NCBI GenBank assembly: GCA_958299035.1
Contig: CATQJL010000001.1
Span: forward strand, 6,936,284 to 7,000,283
Direction of reading: 5' to 3'
DNA from: Cylicocyclus nassatus
Taxonomy: Eukaryota > Nematoda > Chromadorea > Rhabditida > Strongylidae
DNA: 64,000 nt
Shown here: in pieces, positions 45,501 through 51,730 of the stretch
Numbering within the stretch: the stretch's first letter is position 1
Layout of the letters: the number at the start of each line of letters is the position of its first letter
Translations under genes and position numbers: made by a program
Notes under the pieces: model-generated
Database searches by the model: none
Told to the model about the DNA's origin: nothing
The model's input: only the letters and a program-made list of their open reading frames with translations

Positions 45501-47534
45501 GAGAGACAGTCTTTAGCGACTAAACCAAGACAAGCGTGAACCTCACTTTAATAGAAGCGAACCATGCGCGAATTTTTTTAAGTATGGGGAACTCCTCTGA
45601 ATGGGTCATCTCCAAAATTCATATTATATAGAATAAGTATATGTTTGCAAAGCTAGACCATTCTTTCACTTCAAAAAGGTTTGTGATCTTTTGATCTTTT
45701 CTGAGAAACGTTGTTTCTGAAAAGAATGACAGAAAATCAGTTTCGCCATAATTTTTCTGCAGACAGGCAGCTCATAGGCGTGACGCAAACCCCTGGCGAC
45801 GCGGACTCCCGCCATGCCACTTTTGACCTGCATAGGATTGGGGCAGACTGTACATGGCTTACCCAATGTACGCACATGTGCATTGATGTATGGGGCGTAC
45901 GCCATGCATTCCGGCCCAATCCATAGGTTGCCGCAAAAGTTGCACTCACGTCCAGTATAAACTCGCAATGACCTACGTGCTCGGTAGGAAAACGAAGAAA
46001 ACGTGTTCGAGGCGAATTGAACAATTGCAAGCAAGCTTTCATGAAGGTGTAAGCAGCCTTTTCCGCGCTGTGCGACGCCTGTAGTGTGCAGCATTAATTA
46101 CAACATTTGCTATAGTAGTCCTCCCCTACTAGACACCTAGTGGACAAATTCGAACTATAGCATGGCGTTCGCGGCAGAGCGCTGCACCGTCAAAGTCGAT
46201 TCGAGCTCATTCAACATTCTTTCGTGCTCTCTGGAGGTTACCTAATAATTAATTTTCAAAGGCATTTTTAATCAAAATTGACGAGTTTGTTGTCGCTTAG
46301 CAATGTTGCATTCTACTTTATATCTTTGACTCTCTCTTTAGATAAGGTTGGAAAAAACGATGCGCATGGGGAGTTCTTGACATGAAGTTCATTGTAATAC
46401 TCCAAGACATGTTACTTACCAAAAAAACTAGCGCAGTCTTCAATCCTAATTTCTTTAGACTTAACCTGAAATCACAGTTGCAGAAACGAGCACAGCAGCA
46501 CGCTTCGCTCAAAAGCAACAAAATTTTCAATTCTAATCAAGAAGATTATTAGCATTTAAAAAATGGTATCAAAAGTCGAAAAACACAAAAGAAAATCTGT
46601 TTGAGGTTGAACTAAGGGCTGAGTGTGCCGCGCTTTACAACCTTTACAACCGGCCTGCTCTAGTTCAAATTGGAGTTCGTTCATTAGTTGTTTAGTAGGG
46701 GAGGACGACTGTATATATGAAAGTGAATCAGAAATGTTTTGCGAGGTGATAATGATAGCGCAGCATTAATGTCGGACGTTAAACCAACTTTCCTTAGAAT
46801 CTCTCTAACCAACTTTGCTTAAATGCATATTCAGTTCGAGTACTACTAGAAATGTTACAACCTTTTGAAACAAATTGCAAAATTTAAGATGAGTTGAGAT
46901 AATAATCGTTTCTCTACTTCCAACCTCCTCCTCTCAAAAGGTAAGTCATATCTCACGCTCAGAGGAAACTTTTTCGTAGAACCTGGTGACAGTGCAATGC
47001 TTTACTATACGTGAGCTGATCCTAATCAGTACTCATCCAGAACTACTGGCGTTACTCAAATGTACAGAAAATAGAGTTCGTTTGTCCCCCAAATACAAAA
47101 TCGAGGAGGACCTCCATTGACTAGCATTTGTTAAGAGCATACTGCTAAGACCTTGATTTTCTTTGTATGCTGTAGTCAAATTGTACATATCTGAAAGTGC
47201 TTAAAGGGAGAAACCAAAGGTGACAGATCACTTCTTAATAAAGAAACTTGAACTTTACTGCGATCTACGATTTTTTTCTACAGAATTTGTATTTCCGAGA
47301 AGTTTGTGAGAAATGCCTTATGGTTAGTCACAGCTGCAGTATTTGAGAAATGATTTCATCAAACATAAAGTCTTGCATTTAGTTGGAAGATCTCCCCACA
47401 CAACTAAAGGATTCAAAGCACGATCACCAGTCGAACAGACGTTGATGGCCAATAAGACTCTTCTGTCTCTTTTTACTAAAATATATTACTATGACTTTAT
47501 TCTTTTCAACTTTTCATTACCTATCATCATCTAA
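14109..47534 (+). CDS. Carbohydrate sulfotransferase-like gene 2 (Sulfotransfer_2), nine exons
   Basis: Assembled exons: 14109-14232, 16878-17055, 17517-17659, 17734-17846, 18491-18633, 38142-38276, 41568-41747, 41802-41959, 47383-47534. Every junction is GT/AG and phase-compatible, and the total is exactly 442 codons including TAA. The predicted 441-aa protein has a basic N-terminus and one membrane anchor (about residues 7-24), an unrecognised stem (42-175), the 5'-phosphosulfate loop region VAPK...CIIEKIMS (187-203), the 3'-phosphate loop RHPIKRFLSGY (263-273), a cysteine group (277, 291, 294, 299), the FAPQNWYCNF region (about 334-343) and the YYYDF...FSLP C-terminus. Sequons are at N215, N223 and N415. 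By family it is a type II Golgi enzyme moving sulfate from PAPS to a glycan. The exon 5 to exon 6 link across 19.5 kb and the first three exons are inferred from phase and splice sites. Confidence 0.8.
14424..14620 (+). mobile_element. Solo mariner-type terminal repeat relic
   Basis: TTAGGTCGTTCCGAAAGTAA is a typical mariner-type terminus. An inverted, diverged version lies at about 17209-17252, but an exon of gene 2 lies between them, so I treat the two as separate relics. The inner limit is arbitrary. Confidence 0.4.
14980..15121. mobile_element. Short foldback element, AGGGCCG family (FB1)
   Basis: Arms starting AGGGCCGTATGCATTAACAT and ending ATGTTAGTGCATGCGGCCCT are inverted repeats of about 40 bp around a short GC-rich loop. 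It is the smallest member of a foldback family with four others in this window. Confidence 0.75.
15122..15896. mobile_element. Foldback element, AGGGCC family (FB2)
   Basis: Near-palindrome: the left arm (GATATCTGGATTTCACGTTG at 15202 and following) pairs with the right arm (GAGATCCAGATATCTGG near 15810). The centre lies around 15510. Internal landmarks ACAAATGA...TCATTTGT and the GATGATCCACGG/CCAGGGGATCAT pair repeat in FB3-FB5. No coding sequence. It abuts FB1 directly. Confidence 0.75.
15898..16517. mobile_element. Foldback element, AGGGCC family (FB3, 5' truncated)
   Basis: Homologous to FB2 and FB4 from TATTCCTACCATCCTTCACT onward, palindromic about a centre near 16180, and ending TTAATGCATGCAGCCCTTAA. 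Its left outer arm is missing, apparently lost at the junction with FB2. Confidence 0.65.
16878..17055 (+). CDS. Gene 2 exon 2: stem region
   Basis: Opens after TTTTTCTCAG in the phase required by exon 1, stays open for 58 codons and closes with a strong donor, TCTAT|GTAAGG. It encodes lysine-rich then acidic residues (KKSSRKN, then DYKPEESSVYC). No recognised domain; placed in the gene by phase only. Confidence 0.55.
17209..17440 (-). pseudogene. Mariner-type end plus degenerate BED-like zinc-finger ORF
   Basis: The minus-strand ORF includes CKLCNEDFLRHYTTSN, which resembles the CxxC...TSN core of BED-type zinc fingers, but the following histidines are replaced by F and M. It runs into an inverted TTAGGTCGTTCC-type terminal repeat at about 17230-17252. 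Most likely a transposon relic within intron 2 of gene 2. Confidence 0.3.
17517..17659 (+). CDS. Gene 2 exon 3: stem region
   Basis: Acceptor GCACAG (an alternative TTTTTTAG lies five bases upstream but breaks the phase from exon 2) and donor AGATCT|GTGAGT. Encodes a neutral segment with KMVVVDIQYILAASGQIV, unrecognised. Its last base joins the GC of exon 4 to make a cysteine codon. Confidence 0.6.
17734..17846 (+). CDS. Gene 2 exon 4: pre-catalytic linker
   Basis: Acceptor TTTTTTTAG, donor ATGGAG|GTATAG. Encodes an acidic/lysine linker followed by LIPPFLNYRPWME. The PPFLNYRPW motif directly before VAPK is typical of nematode Sulfotransfer_2 proteins and anchors this exon to the gene. Confidence 0.78.
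17860..18490. other. Gene 2 intron 4
   Basis: Short intron between exons 4 and 5. No transposon termini or coding sequence recognised; acceptor ATTTTTAG at its 3' end. Confidence 0.6.
18491..18633 (+). CDS. Gene 2 exon 5: 5'-PSB-like PAPS loop
   Basis: Acceptor ATTTTTAG, donor GCAAG|GTGAAT. Encodes VAPKYQLSSCIIEKIMS, the segment holding the lysine and serine thought to contact the 5'-phosphosulfate of PAPS, then AIFCYL and ANNRTISTEE, both typical of the nematode family. It ends with two bases of a codon completed by the A of exon 6 to give arginine before FC. Confidence 0.85.
18700..19739 (-). mobile_element. Decayed Helitron family 1, split by foldback FB4
   Basis: 18700 starts ACTAGCTGACTTACTCGGCTCC, the inverted 3' end of family 1 (CTAG next to A). 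About 19540-19739 carries the inverted 5' body, recognisable by AGAATTTTCTACTCGGAAC and the neighbouring CGAAGTGTGTGTGTGCAAAG. Between them sits FB4. Both halves are strongly diverged, so this is an old copy. Confidence 0.65.
18743..19452. mobile_element. Foldback element, AGGGCCG family (FB4)
   Basis: Best-preserved member: left end AGGGCCGCATGCACTAACAT, right end ATGTTAGTGCATCCGGCCCT, arms of about 340 bp with a centre near 19100. Both flanks are A-rich (CTA before, AAA after), so the target duplication is not certain. No coding capacity. Confidence 0.8.
19740..20300. other. Unassigned stretch of intron 5
   Basis: No family recognised; ORFs here lack similarity I can identify. It may include decayed LINE sequence upstream of the RT relic. 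Confidence 0.4.
20310..21330 (+). pseudogene. RTE-type LINE reverse-transcriptase relic
   Basis: Readable across several frames: ALPQEQAGFRKGFSYMDHIQ (RT core of nematode RTE elements), then a decayed palm, SPKLFTAAFQWTMKTL, FLSNL and NAIDQQDEP. Many stops and frameshifts, so non-functional. The enzyme would have reverse-transcribed its own RNA at a nicked target. No 5' endonuclease part is joined to this copy. Confidence 0.75.
21483..22235 (+). pseudogene. RTE-type LINE 5' fragment: endonuclease domain
   Basis: A GC-richer leader (about 21483-21800) is followed by an ORF reading CTYNARTVSTNADFHALLDA and IIALQETKSRKKDVRQ, the N-terminal strands of an apurinic-type endonuclease with the catalytic glutamate in LQET. 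The frame breaks after the HHKT segment, and recognisable sequence ends near 22230. It is a second LINE insertion, lying 3' of the RT relic and in the same orientation. Confidence 0.78.
22250..25040 (+). pseudogene. Penelope-like reverse-transcriptase relic, split by a MITE
   Basis: N-terminal part in several frames: CTGDLNFIQNEKLRKIF, TPVDKASS, RIYGIPKMHKTPFKF, TGAKRSTLKPLTKIL. After the MITE (23288-24231) it resumes with LLTNLPHDVV, then an open 191-aa stretch (24318-24893) with YRQIKGIPQGASCS, the catalytic YRYIDDIL and NFLDLNVL. This layout matches the class of animal retroelement RTs usually grouped with Penelope-like elements; assignment to a named clade would need a tree. Stops at several points make it inactive although the YIDD box survives. 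Confidence 0.7.
23288..24231. mobile_element. Palindromic mariner-TIR MITE (GTCCGG family) in the RT relic
   Basis: Termini TTAGGTTGTCCGGAAATTAA and the inverted ATTAATTTTCGGACAACC; left flank TG, right flank TA. The two halves are close inverted copies (for example 23626-23700 against 23806-23890, both with GATGCTGTGTCGTCCCCACA-type sequence). The left end lies inside the RT relic, so this element is younger than the retroelement. Confidence 0.88.
25583..26538. mobile_element. Diverged mariner-TIR MITE (GACCCG family)
   Basis: Left end ATGGGTTGACCCGAAAATTC after TA; right end inverted, about ATGAATTTTTATGG...GCCCGTCTAA before TA. The outer ends have drifted, but internal inverted blocks remain (about 25620-25700 against 26400-26510). 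Confidence 0.65.
26540..30530. other. Unassigned intron 5 sequence
   Basis: About 4 kb with no gene I can support. It has a C-run then T-run near 26629-26647, a Helitron-like 5' motif near 27600 (CTATATATATTAAGCAG followed by a GT-rich stretch) and a strong hairpin at 27654-27699. ORFs of up to 128 aa on either strand match nothing recognisable. Confidence 0.45.
27654..27699. repeat. Perfect 19-bp hairpin
   Basis: CACAGTCATGAAGGATGAG and its exact inverted copy around the 8-base loop CGGCGAAG. It lies just after a Helitron-like 5' motif and GT-rich tract, so it may belong to a non-autonomous element whose ends I could not define. Confidence 0.75.
30531..31258 (+). mobile_element. Non-autonomous Helitron, family 1 (copy 2)
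   Basis: 728 bp from TCTTATATATAAAGC (after A) to GCCAGCTAG (before T). It contains a (TGTC)n tract at about 30556-30600, the GATCACCCCC...GGGGGTGATC palindrome near 30911-30937, inverted ATCGAT-rich arms and the terminal CGGC-GGA-GCCG hairpin. More intact than the copy at 2233; no Rep or helicase. Confidence 0.9.
31259..33715. other. Unassigned intron 5 sequence
   Basis: No gene supported. It includes a perfect long inverted repeat at 32483-32537, repeated diverged blocks with CTGAAACTTGGT-type sequence (about 32790-33065) and the motif CAGAGTTAACTCCGAG near 32549, whose relative recurs near 35500. Confidence 0.45.
32483..32537. repeat. Perfect inverted repeat, 27-bp arms, 1-nt centre
   Basis: Left arm GCGTTTCGACAGATTTACTA plus CCGACCC, single T, then the exact inverted copy. 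A diverged relative of one arm (GATTACTACCGGCCCTGGTC) is at about 35557-35576. Confidence 0.9.
33724..35211. mobile_element. hAT-type element, 1.5 kb, with 8-bp TSD
   Basis: Ends CAGTGGCGTACCCAGATTTC and GTATGCCACTG match the 276-bp MITE at 5796. Flanks ACGTATGG (33716-33723) and ACGTATAG (35212-35219) agree at 7 of 8 bases. The first 200 and last 120 bp are MITE-like; the 1.1 kb between (about 33930-35090) is not in the small copy and may be original internal DNA or a nested insertion with an A-rich tail near 34700. No transposase recognised. Confidence 0.75.
35220..38141. other. Distal intron 5 of gene 2
   Basis: No coding sequence supported. It contains a GAGTTAACTC-rich block near 35500, a short retroposon-like A-rich 3' tail (AATGAAAATGAAAAATGAAA at about 36728), and two palindromes at 37655-37708 and 37738-37761. 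It ends in the GCTGTTCAG acceptor of exon 6. Confidence 0.45.
37655..37761. repeat. Two adjacent hairpins
   Basis: CTTGAAAGCAAAGAATAGGT pairs with the inverted ACCTATTCCTTGCTTTCAA, and about 40 bp on, GAACAATTCTTATAAGAATT forms a palindrome with its following GTTC. Possibly ends of a small foldback element. Confidence 0.6.
38142..38276 (+). CDS. Gene 2 exon 6: 3'-PB-like PAPS loop
   Basis: Acceptor GTTCAG, donor CTTCG|GTAATT, 135 nt. The first A completes an arginine codon with exon 5, giving RFCVDQNK, the expected continuation of the family. It encodes FATVRHPIKRFLSGYTDKC; the arginine and serine of this loop bind the 3'-phosphate of PAPS in sulfotransferases. Isolated by about 19.5 kb from exon 5 and 3.3 kb from exon 7. 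Confidence 0.87.
38533..38580 (+). mobile_element. Solo mariner-type terminal repeat
   Basis: TTAGGTTGGCACATAAGTAA is a classic mariner terminus, but no inverted partner was found nearby, so it is an end fragment. The inner limit is arbitrary. Confidence 0.5.
39274..41227. mobile_element. Large foldback element, 1.95 kb, TA-flanked
   Basis: Outer repeats CAGGGTTTATCAATTGCATT (left) and the inverted form of CAGGTATTAACTGCAGTGTC (right), flanked by TA. Inner arms of about 0.5 kb (about 39640-40165 and 40325-40850) are close inverted copies. The centre (40196-40290) carries GGTGGAGACTTTTCACC-type repeats in both orientations. ACCTTCACTTTTG motifs lie near both ends. No transposase. A single arm recurs at 58490-59170. 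Confidence 0.85.
41568..41747 (+). CDS. Gene 2 exon 7: cysteine cluster and FAPQNW
   Basis: Acceptor GATTTTTTCAG, donor AATTG|GTACGT, 180 nt. Encodes RFCLGCKHIHCFVEKLY, where the CxxC...C spacing is typical of the nematode family, and VAVHFAPQNW. Both phases fit exons 6 and 8. The tryptophan codon is split across the donor. Confidence 0.87.
41802..41959 (+). CDS. Gene 2 exon 8
   Basis: Acceptor GTCTCCTAG, donor ACTCA|GTAAGC. Encodes YCNFQKYIDNYIIL, then KYAQEFKAILTKANVPDEYI, the helical segment typical of nematode Sulfotransfer_2 proteins before the C-terminal exon. Intron 7 is only 54 nt, in contrast with introns 5 and 8. Confidence 0.87.
42200..42310 (+). repeat. Dispersed repeat block a (partner 55675-55785)
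   Basis: The translation reads LLKLYEVPSDP; the partner copy reads FEKFYEVPSDP. It is followed, after the Tc1-like MITE, by block b at 43085. It may be decayed coding sequence of an unknown element. Confidence 0.5.
42419..43070. mobile_element. Tc1-like MITE, 652 bp
   Basis: Terminal repeats CAGAGTCTCCCCAAAAGTAT and the inverted ATACTTTTGGGAAACTCTG, about 29 bp, flanked by TA (42417-42418, 43071-43072). CAG-starting ends with TA targets are typical of the Tc1 group. No transposase. It separates two blocks that are closer together in the paralogous repeat at 55.7-56.4 kb. Confidence 0.88.
43085..43460 (+). repeat. Dispersed repeat block b (partner 56040-56370)
   Basis: Shared landmarks are GTCGAGGCGCA.ACGACATCTAACAAG (partner GTCGACGCTGCGG...ATCTAACAAG) and GGTGGCC...GAGGACTGATTTGGGGAAGG. 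A 136-aa ORF covers it here, but the partner is broken by stops. Not recognised. Confidence 0.5.
43461..44493. other. Intron 8 stretch without recognised features
   Basis: No gene, transposon end or notable repeat identified. Confidence 0.45.
44494..44951. mobile_element. Foldback element (GAGGTCCG ends)
   Basis: Left arm from GAGGTCCGATTAGTCGAAG pairs with the right arm ending CGACCAAGCGGACCTC; the arms of about 130 bp also share CCAAATCTG and ATTATCTGC landmarks. TA target duplication not clear. Non-coding. Confidence 0.72.
45760..45850. mobile_element. Partial copy of the CAGTCTGCCCC MITE
   Basis: Right-hand half of the element described at 49164: shares GGACTCCCGCCATGCCA and ends ATTGGGGCAGACTG before TA. 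The left half is missing or unrecognisable. Confidence 0.65.
46113..46711. mobile_element. TA-flanked MITE (TCCTCCCCTACTA ends)
   Basis: 599 bp with terminal repeats TAGTAGTCCTCCCCTACTAG and the inverted TTAGTAGGGGAGGACGACTG, flanked by TA at both sides. Tc1/mariner-type by target and size; no transposase. Confidence 0.85.
46714..47382. other. 3' end of intron 8
   Basis: No feature recognised except the GCATTTAG acceptor. From 47342 onward it is homologous to the last-intron end of gene 1 (4249). Confidence 0.5.
47383..47534 (+). CDS. Gene 2 exon 9: C-terminus and stop
   Basis: Acceptor GCATTTAG; the two leading bases complete an isoleucine codon with exon 8. Encodes GRSPHTTKGFKARSPVEQTL, the NKT sequon and YYYDFILFNFSLP, and stops at TAA. 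Same length and phase as the gene 1 exon at 4289-4440. Confidence 0.88.
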
Positions 47535-48228
47535 TAGGTTGACTGTTACTACCTCGAGCAGCTCTTGGAAGGCACGATTTTTCTTGAATTACTTGGTTTG
47601 TCATTACTCGTTGCCTCTTAGAATATGTAATACAAAATCTTGCATGCACTTTTTGGAAGTATCACTTCCATGATTGCTCCTTGTTTCGGTATAAAGTCGA
47701 TTTATGTACAGAAAGCACTGCAACAGTAGTCCAACAGTAATTGAAAAATATTTTGATGTTATTTGTTCGTAGTAGCCGATTGTTGTAATGAACTTGTGAA
47801 ATATCACGTTTTGCATGAACTGTAGTAAACCTCCGTCAGCTCAGCATTAGCCTAGTGTGACCTTCAGCACCTTAGCCTATTATCAAGCAAACCGATTGTA
47901 ACAGTTATCAGTTTGTAAACATGAAAAAGAACAGTTGCATTATTCCGTAGTTCGATCCAATGGATAAATAGTGCATTCCGAGGGACGTTATAGTTTGGGA
48001 CAGCTTTGTGACTACATTTTGCTCCGTGCCAGGAAAACTTCGATAGCTCTATCAAAAAGTCGCGGATGACCTTATCAAGAATTCGGCGATAAGATAAATA
48101 GGGTGTCAAAATAGACGATAGGGTGTCAAAATTATGACATTTTGACATAAATTTCAATAAATCATGGGAAGCTATTACCATGATTTTACGTTTTTGCACA
48201 TCCCTTAGGAATTGAAGCTTATTTTTGA
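47535..48228. other. Intergenic, duplicated block (copy B)
   Basis: Collinear with 4441-5110. No canonical polyadenylation signal immediately after the stop and no ORF of interest. Confidence 0.65.
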
Positions 48229-48841
48229 CTAGCTGGCATACCCGGCTCCGCCGTATGTTCCGAATAGAAAATTCCATTTCTCAACCGATCCGAACCAAAC
48301 TTGGCACACATACACTTCGGGCCCCGGCGGGTGCCACAGTCCACTTTTCGTTATCGATTGATGTCGATTTTATCGATTTTTTGCAAAATTTGAGCTAGGG
48401 GGCTGGGATTTGGCACAGGGGGTAATTGAGCATGCTGATTACGAATACAATATTAGTTTTCAAAACCGTGCACTACTTTAATCGATTTTATCGATTTTTT
48501 TGCAAAATTTGAGCTAGGGGGCTGGAATTTGGCAGGGGGTGTAATCGAGCATGCTGATCACCCCACGGGGGTGATCAGCATGCTCGATTACCCCCCTGTG
48601 CCAAATCCCAGCCCCCTAGCTCAAATTTTGCAAAAAATCGATAAAATCGATATCGATCGATGACGAAAAGTAGCCTATGACACCCGCCGGGGCCCGTAGT
48701 GTATGTGTGCCAAGTTTGGTCCGGATCGGTTCAGAAATGGAATTTTCTATTCGGAACATACGTACAGACAGACGTACAGACAGACAGACAGACAGACATA
48801 CAGACAGACAGACAAACAGACATTCAGCTTTATATATAAGA
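48229..48841 (-). mobile_element. Non-autonomous Helitron, family 1 (copy 3), with empty-site paralogue
   Basis: Minus-strand element: the + strand reads A|CTAGCTGGC at its left and CTTTATATATAAGA|T at its right. 613 bp with the hairpin CGGC-TCC-GCCG, central GGGGGTGATC palindrome and a CAGA-rich tract (inverted GTCT repeat). Copy A at 5110/5111 continues from ATTTTTGA to TGATAAAG with nothing between, so the boundaries and the A|T target are demonstrated directly. Confidence 0.95.
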
Positions 48842-48939
48842 TGATAAAGAGAAAAATGTTCATTCAGAGCAGTAAGCTTAGTGTGTCAGCTGAAAAGATG
48901 CCCACAAACGCTCATACTTCATAGATAGTTTTTTTTAGT

Positions 48940-49080
48940 TTTTTTTTCTTTTTTTCTTTTTCTTTCTTTTTTTGGGCTTTCATAGGCTTAGCTCAAACTC
49001 GACGACAGCTCTATCAGTTGAGCCGACATCCAGGTGAAGTTTGTCACTTTAACTCTTCTCTTTGCAGCTGGACAATTTAT
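48940..49080 (-). mobile_element. Possible tRNA-like SINE (copy B)
   Basis: Same block as 5196-5340: a tRNA D-arm-like stretch on the minus strand and a long A-rich tail (T-rich on +). The tail is longer here, which would suit slippage in a poly-A. Confidence 0.35.
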
Positions 49081-49163
49081 GGGGTACAGAGATGAGAGTA
49101 AATCATCAATCCTGTGGTAAGCTGGCTCATCGAGAATTTTTTGGTGGCAAAAATTCAAGCATA

Positions 49164-49370
49164 CAGTCTGCCCCAATCGGGATCAGGCCGAACCGTCGGC
49201 TGATTTGCGCGCTCGCAGCGCTAGGGGTTTGCGCTGCATACGCGCGCTGTCGCAGAGAGCGAAGAGATTGAGGAGAGAGCAGACTAACTAGACGCAGAAG
49301 TGGCGCGAAACCCTCGCGACGCGCACTCCCGCCAAGCCAATTTTGGCCTGGTTAGGATTGGGGCAGACTG
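49164..49370. mobile_element. Small TA-flanked MITE, 207 bp, with empty-site paralogue
   Basis: Terminal repeats CAGTCTGCCCCAATC and the exact inverted GATTGGGGCAGACTG, flanked by TA (49162-49163, 49371-49372). Copy A has a single TA at 5409-5410 in the same context, so this is a clean post-duplication insertion. The interior is GC-rich, unlike its AT-rich surroundings. Confidence 0.95.
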
Positions 49371-49609
49371 TAGCAGCATAAGATAAACGCGAATTTGGAA
49401 TTGTGTGAATTGGAGTAGAGCTGTAGCGTAGCTTCTGTTTGCGTCACAAGAAAGTAAAAGTTTCTTAGAAGCAGGTAGCAGAACCTGCTAGCTACCATCA
49501 TACTCAACGAGTTGCTGATGTTCGAGTTAGATCAAAGCGTTTCTATCACTTATGTAAATTGTTTTTTTTTCACAGCGTAAGTGCATAACCCAATGAACAA
49601 GCCCTTGAC

Positions 49610-49911
49610 CTGTCTTCGAGTTGCGTAAGCTCCAGCGCAGAATTTTGCGTCATCCGCGATGTTAATAGAGGTCGGTGGAATTTCAGGTGCAAGAGCTATC
49701 CCCAACAACTGTTGTCCCAACTGGTTCGTTAGTGTCACAAACAGATATGATGCTTCTACATCTAGCATACATCCTATTAAGCGACAACGCAGGGCTTTCT
49801 TTTGATCCATGCCAAATCCGACAAGATGTTTTGGGTATTGAGTAAACTTATTTAGACTGCGCTTAAGCGCTTTCTCGCTGGTCCAGTTTTTGACTTGTTG
49901 CAGAATAAACT
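49610..49911 (-). CDS. Unrecognised exon-like coding segment (minus strand)
   Basis: About 100 codons open on the minus strand, reading LNKFTQYPKHLVGFGMDQKK and, further on, SYLFVTLTNQLGQQ, PPTSINIADDAKFCAG and AYATRRQ, then a donor-like CAG|GTCAAG. Protein-like composition, but no family recognised. In copy A the same stretch has frameshifts, the donor GT is GC and a hAT MITE is inserted at 5796, so that copy is dead. The acceptor side is not clear. It could be a host gene fragment or part of a transposon. Confidence 0.4.
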
Positions 49912-49929
49912 CAAGTTACAGTTGTTGAC

Positions 49930-50110
49930 AAAGCGTGGAAGAGGTGAAACAGGTGAGGTTGGAGCTCCAGATCTGTAAGCTGGTCGATGGCACCCTCTAG
50001 AGGCCGTACGCGGTCCAGGCTGCTCCTCTTCTCTTTTTCCTGTTCTTTCTTCAAATCGCTTTGTACATGTAAATCCTTCACGTAATTCCTCCATCAGCCC
50101 GCTTGACTTG
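49930..50110 (-). pseudogene. RTE-type LINE relic (copy B)
   Basis: Counterpart of 6244-6486, more degraded: the DQLTD region is frameshifted while the neighbouring SSGLMEELRE segment is kept. Not functional. Confidence 0.3.
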
Positions 50111-50623
50111 CAATCTCGAAGCACCTGGCATAAAGAAGTAATGGACCTTTTCAGTGGAACAATTTGAAGTATGTTTTTTTCCACTACTAAACTAACTTGT
50201 AAACTTTACAACTTTCGCCTTTTTGAAAGATTATAACGGTTTTGTAGTCAACCGCCGAGAATGAATCCATAAAAGTAGAAATAAAAGTAAGTGTTTCACG
50301 TAAGGAGGGCTTTATGAAGGGAGGCGGAGGGGGGGGGAGGCTTGATTTCATTTACATAGCCTAAAGAGAAGTTCAGAAAGTAGGTTTTTGGGTTTTCCTC
50401 GCTTTGGAGCATAGTTGTGATAGGGAAAACAATGGATCTTACCCCCCTCCCTTTTGGGCCAGAACTCGAGTGACCCCCTGCACCTAGGGCTGAACTGCGA
50501 AGTTAATTTGAGAGTGAATCATGATCAAGACCTATTGCTTCAACACCTCAGCCGTGGAACAGAACAAACGCACTATGAAAAATAGTATTTATATCAATCA
50601 CAATACTAATTACGATAGTTGTA

Positions 50624-51313
50624 TTAGGCTGAACCGAAAGTTCTGTCGTTTTATTTTCAAAAATTTGTAACTTTGCACTCTTTCAATGGATTTGCTTGCC
50701 TGTAATAACTTTATTAGAGTCTTTCGCTTTCAAACGCTGTTTTGCGAGCTTCTGTTTTACATTGGGTGCGGAGAAATGGAAAACTAAATCTATATAAGAT
50801 TTGACCATTTTAAGTTAGGTCACCAAAAATCTGAAAAGCTGCAAAAAACCTGAAATCGTTAGTACATGTGTTTTTTTACTCTTTGCCTGTGAAGAGTTTG
50901 TGCTGTTTGGACGTTTTTGTGAAAAGTTATGATTTTCGCGAAAATTAACAAATTAATTCATTTTGACGTTCTCCATAGTAAACTCGACATTCATAACTTC
51001 TCACAGAGACGTCCAAACAGCACAAACTCTTCACAGTTGCAAAGAGTAGGCCAAAAAACACATGTACTAACGATTTCAGGTTTTTCTGCAGCTTTTCAGA
51101 TTTTTGGTGACCTAACTTAAAATGGTCAAATCTTATATGGTCTTAGTTTTCCATTTTAATCTCTGCACCCAATGTGAAACAGAAGCTCGCAAAAAGCGTT
51201 TGAAAGCGAAAGACTTATTCTTTCTAATAAAATTACAGGCAAGCAAATCGTTCAAACAGCGCAAAGTTACAAATTTTTGGAAATGAAACGACAGAACTTT
51301 CGGTTCAACCTAA
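50624..51313. mobile_element. Palindromic mariner-TIR MITE (GAACCG family), uninterrupted copy
   Basis: 690 bp, TTAGGCTGAACCGAAAGTTC to GGTTCAACCTAA, TA on both flanks. The halves are inverted copies about a centre near 50970. It is the sister of 6832-8345 but lacks the nested MITE. Confidence 0.92.
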
Positions 51314-51730
51314 TATTTTTTCGCACCCATTCAGAGGCATCTTCAATAGATACTTAGTGTAAAAATTGACTAGCTTTAAGAAATAAAAATAAATGAGATA
51401 TATAAAAATCAAAAAAGGACATAGAATTTGAAATTTTCTTCTCGAACATTTTAATCGTTATTGTTTGTTTGCTAAACTTTCCTTCCATGTTTTCTTCTGA
51501 AAAAGATTCAAAACATATTTTTGAACCTTGAGGCTTTCCAAGGCTCGTCACAGCTTTGAGAGGAGACGCTTACTTGTAAAGGAAAGAAAAAACTCACTAA
51601 TGTAAGTCTTCATCCAGGTCGATGCTAATAACGAACCAATAAGTCTCGTGTTAGAAAGTAAAAAAGCTAAGTCTGAATGCGGTGATTACAGTAGATAGTA
51701 AATAATTAATTAGTGAAATTACGTTCTTAA

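Noticed and set aside
45666..46094. 142-aa minus-strand ORF with several cysteines
   Set aside because: Overlaps the half MITE ending at 45850 and adjacent palindromic sequence; no recognised domain and no splice support.
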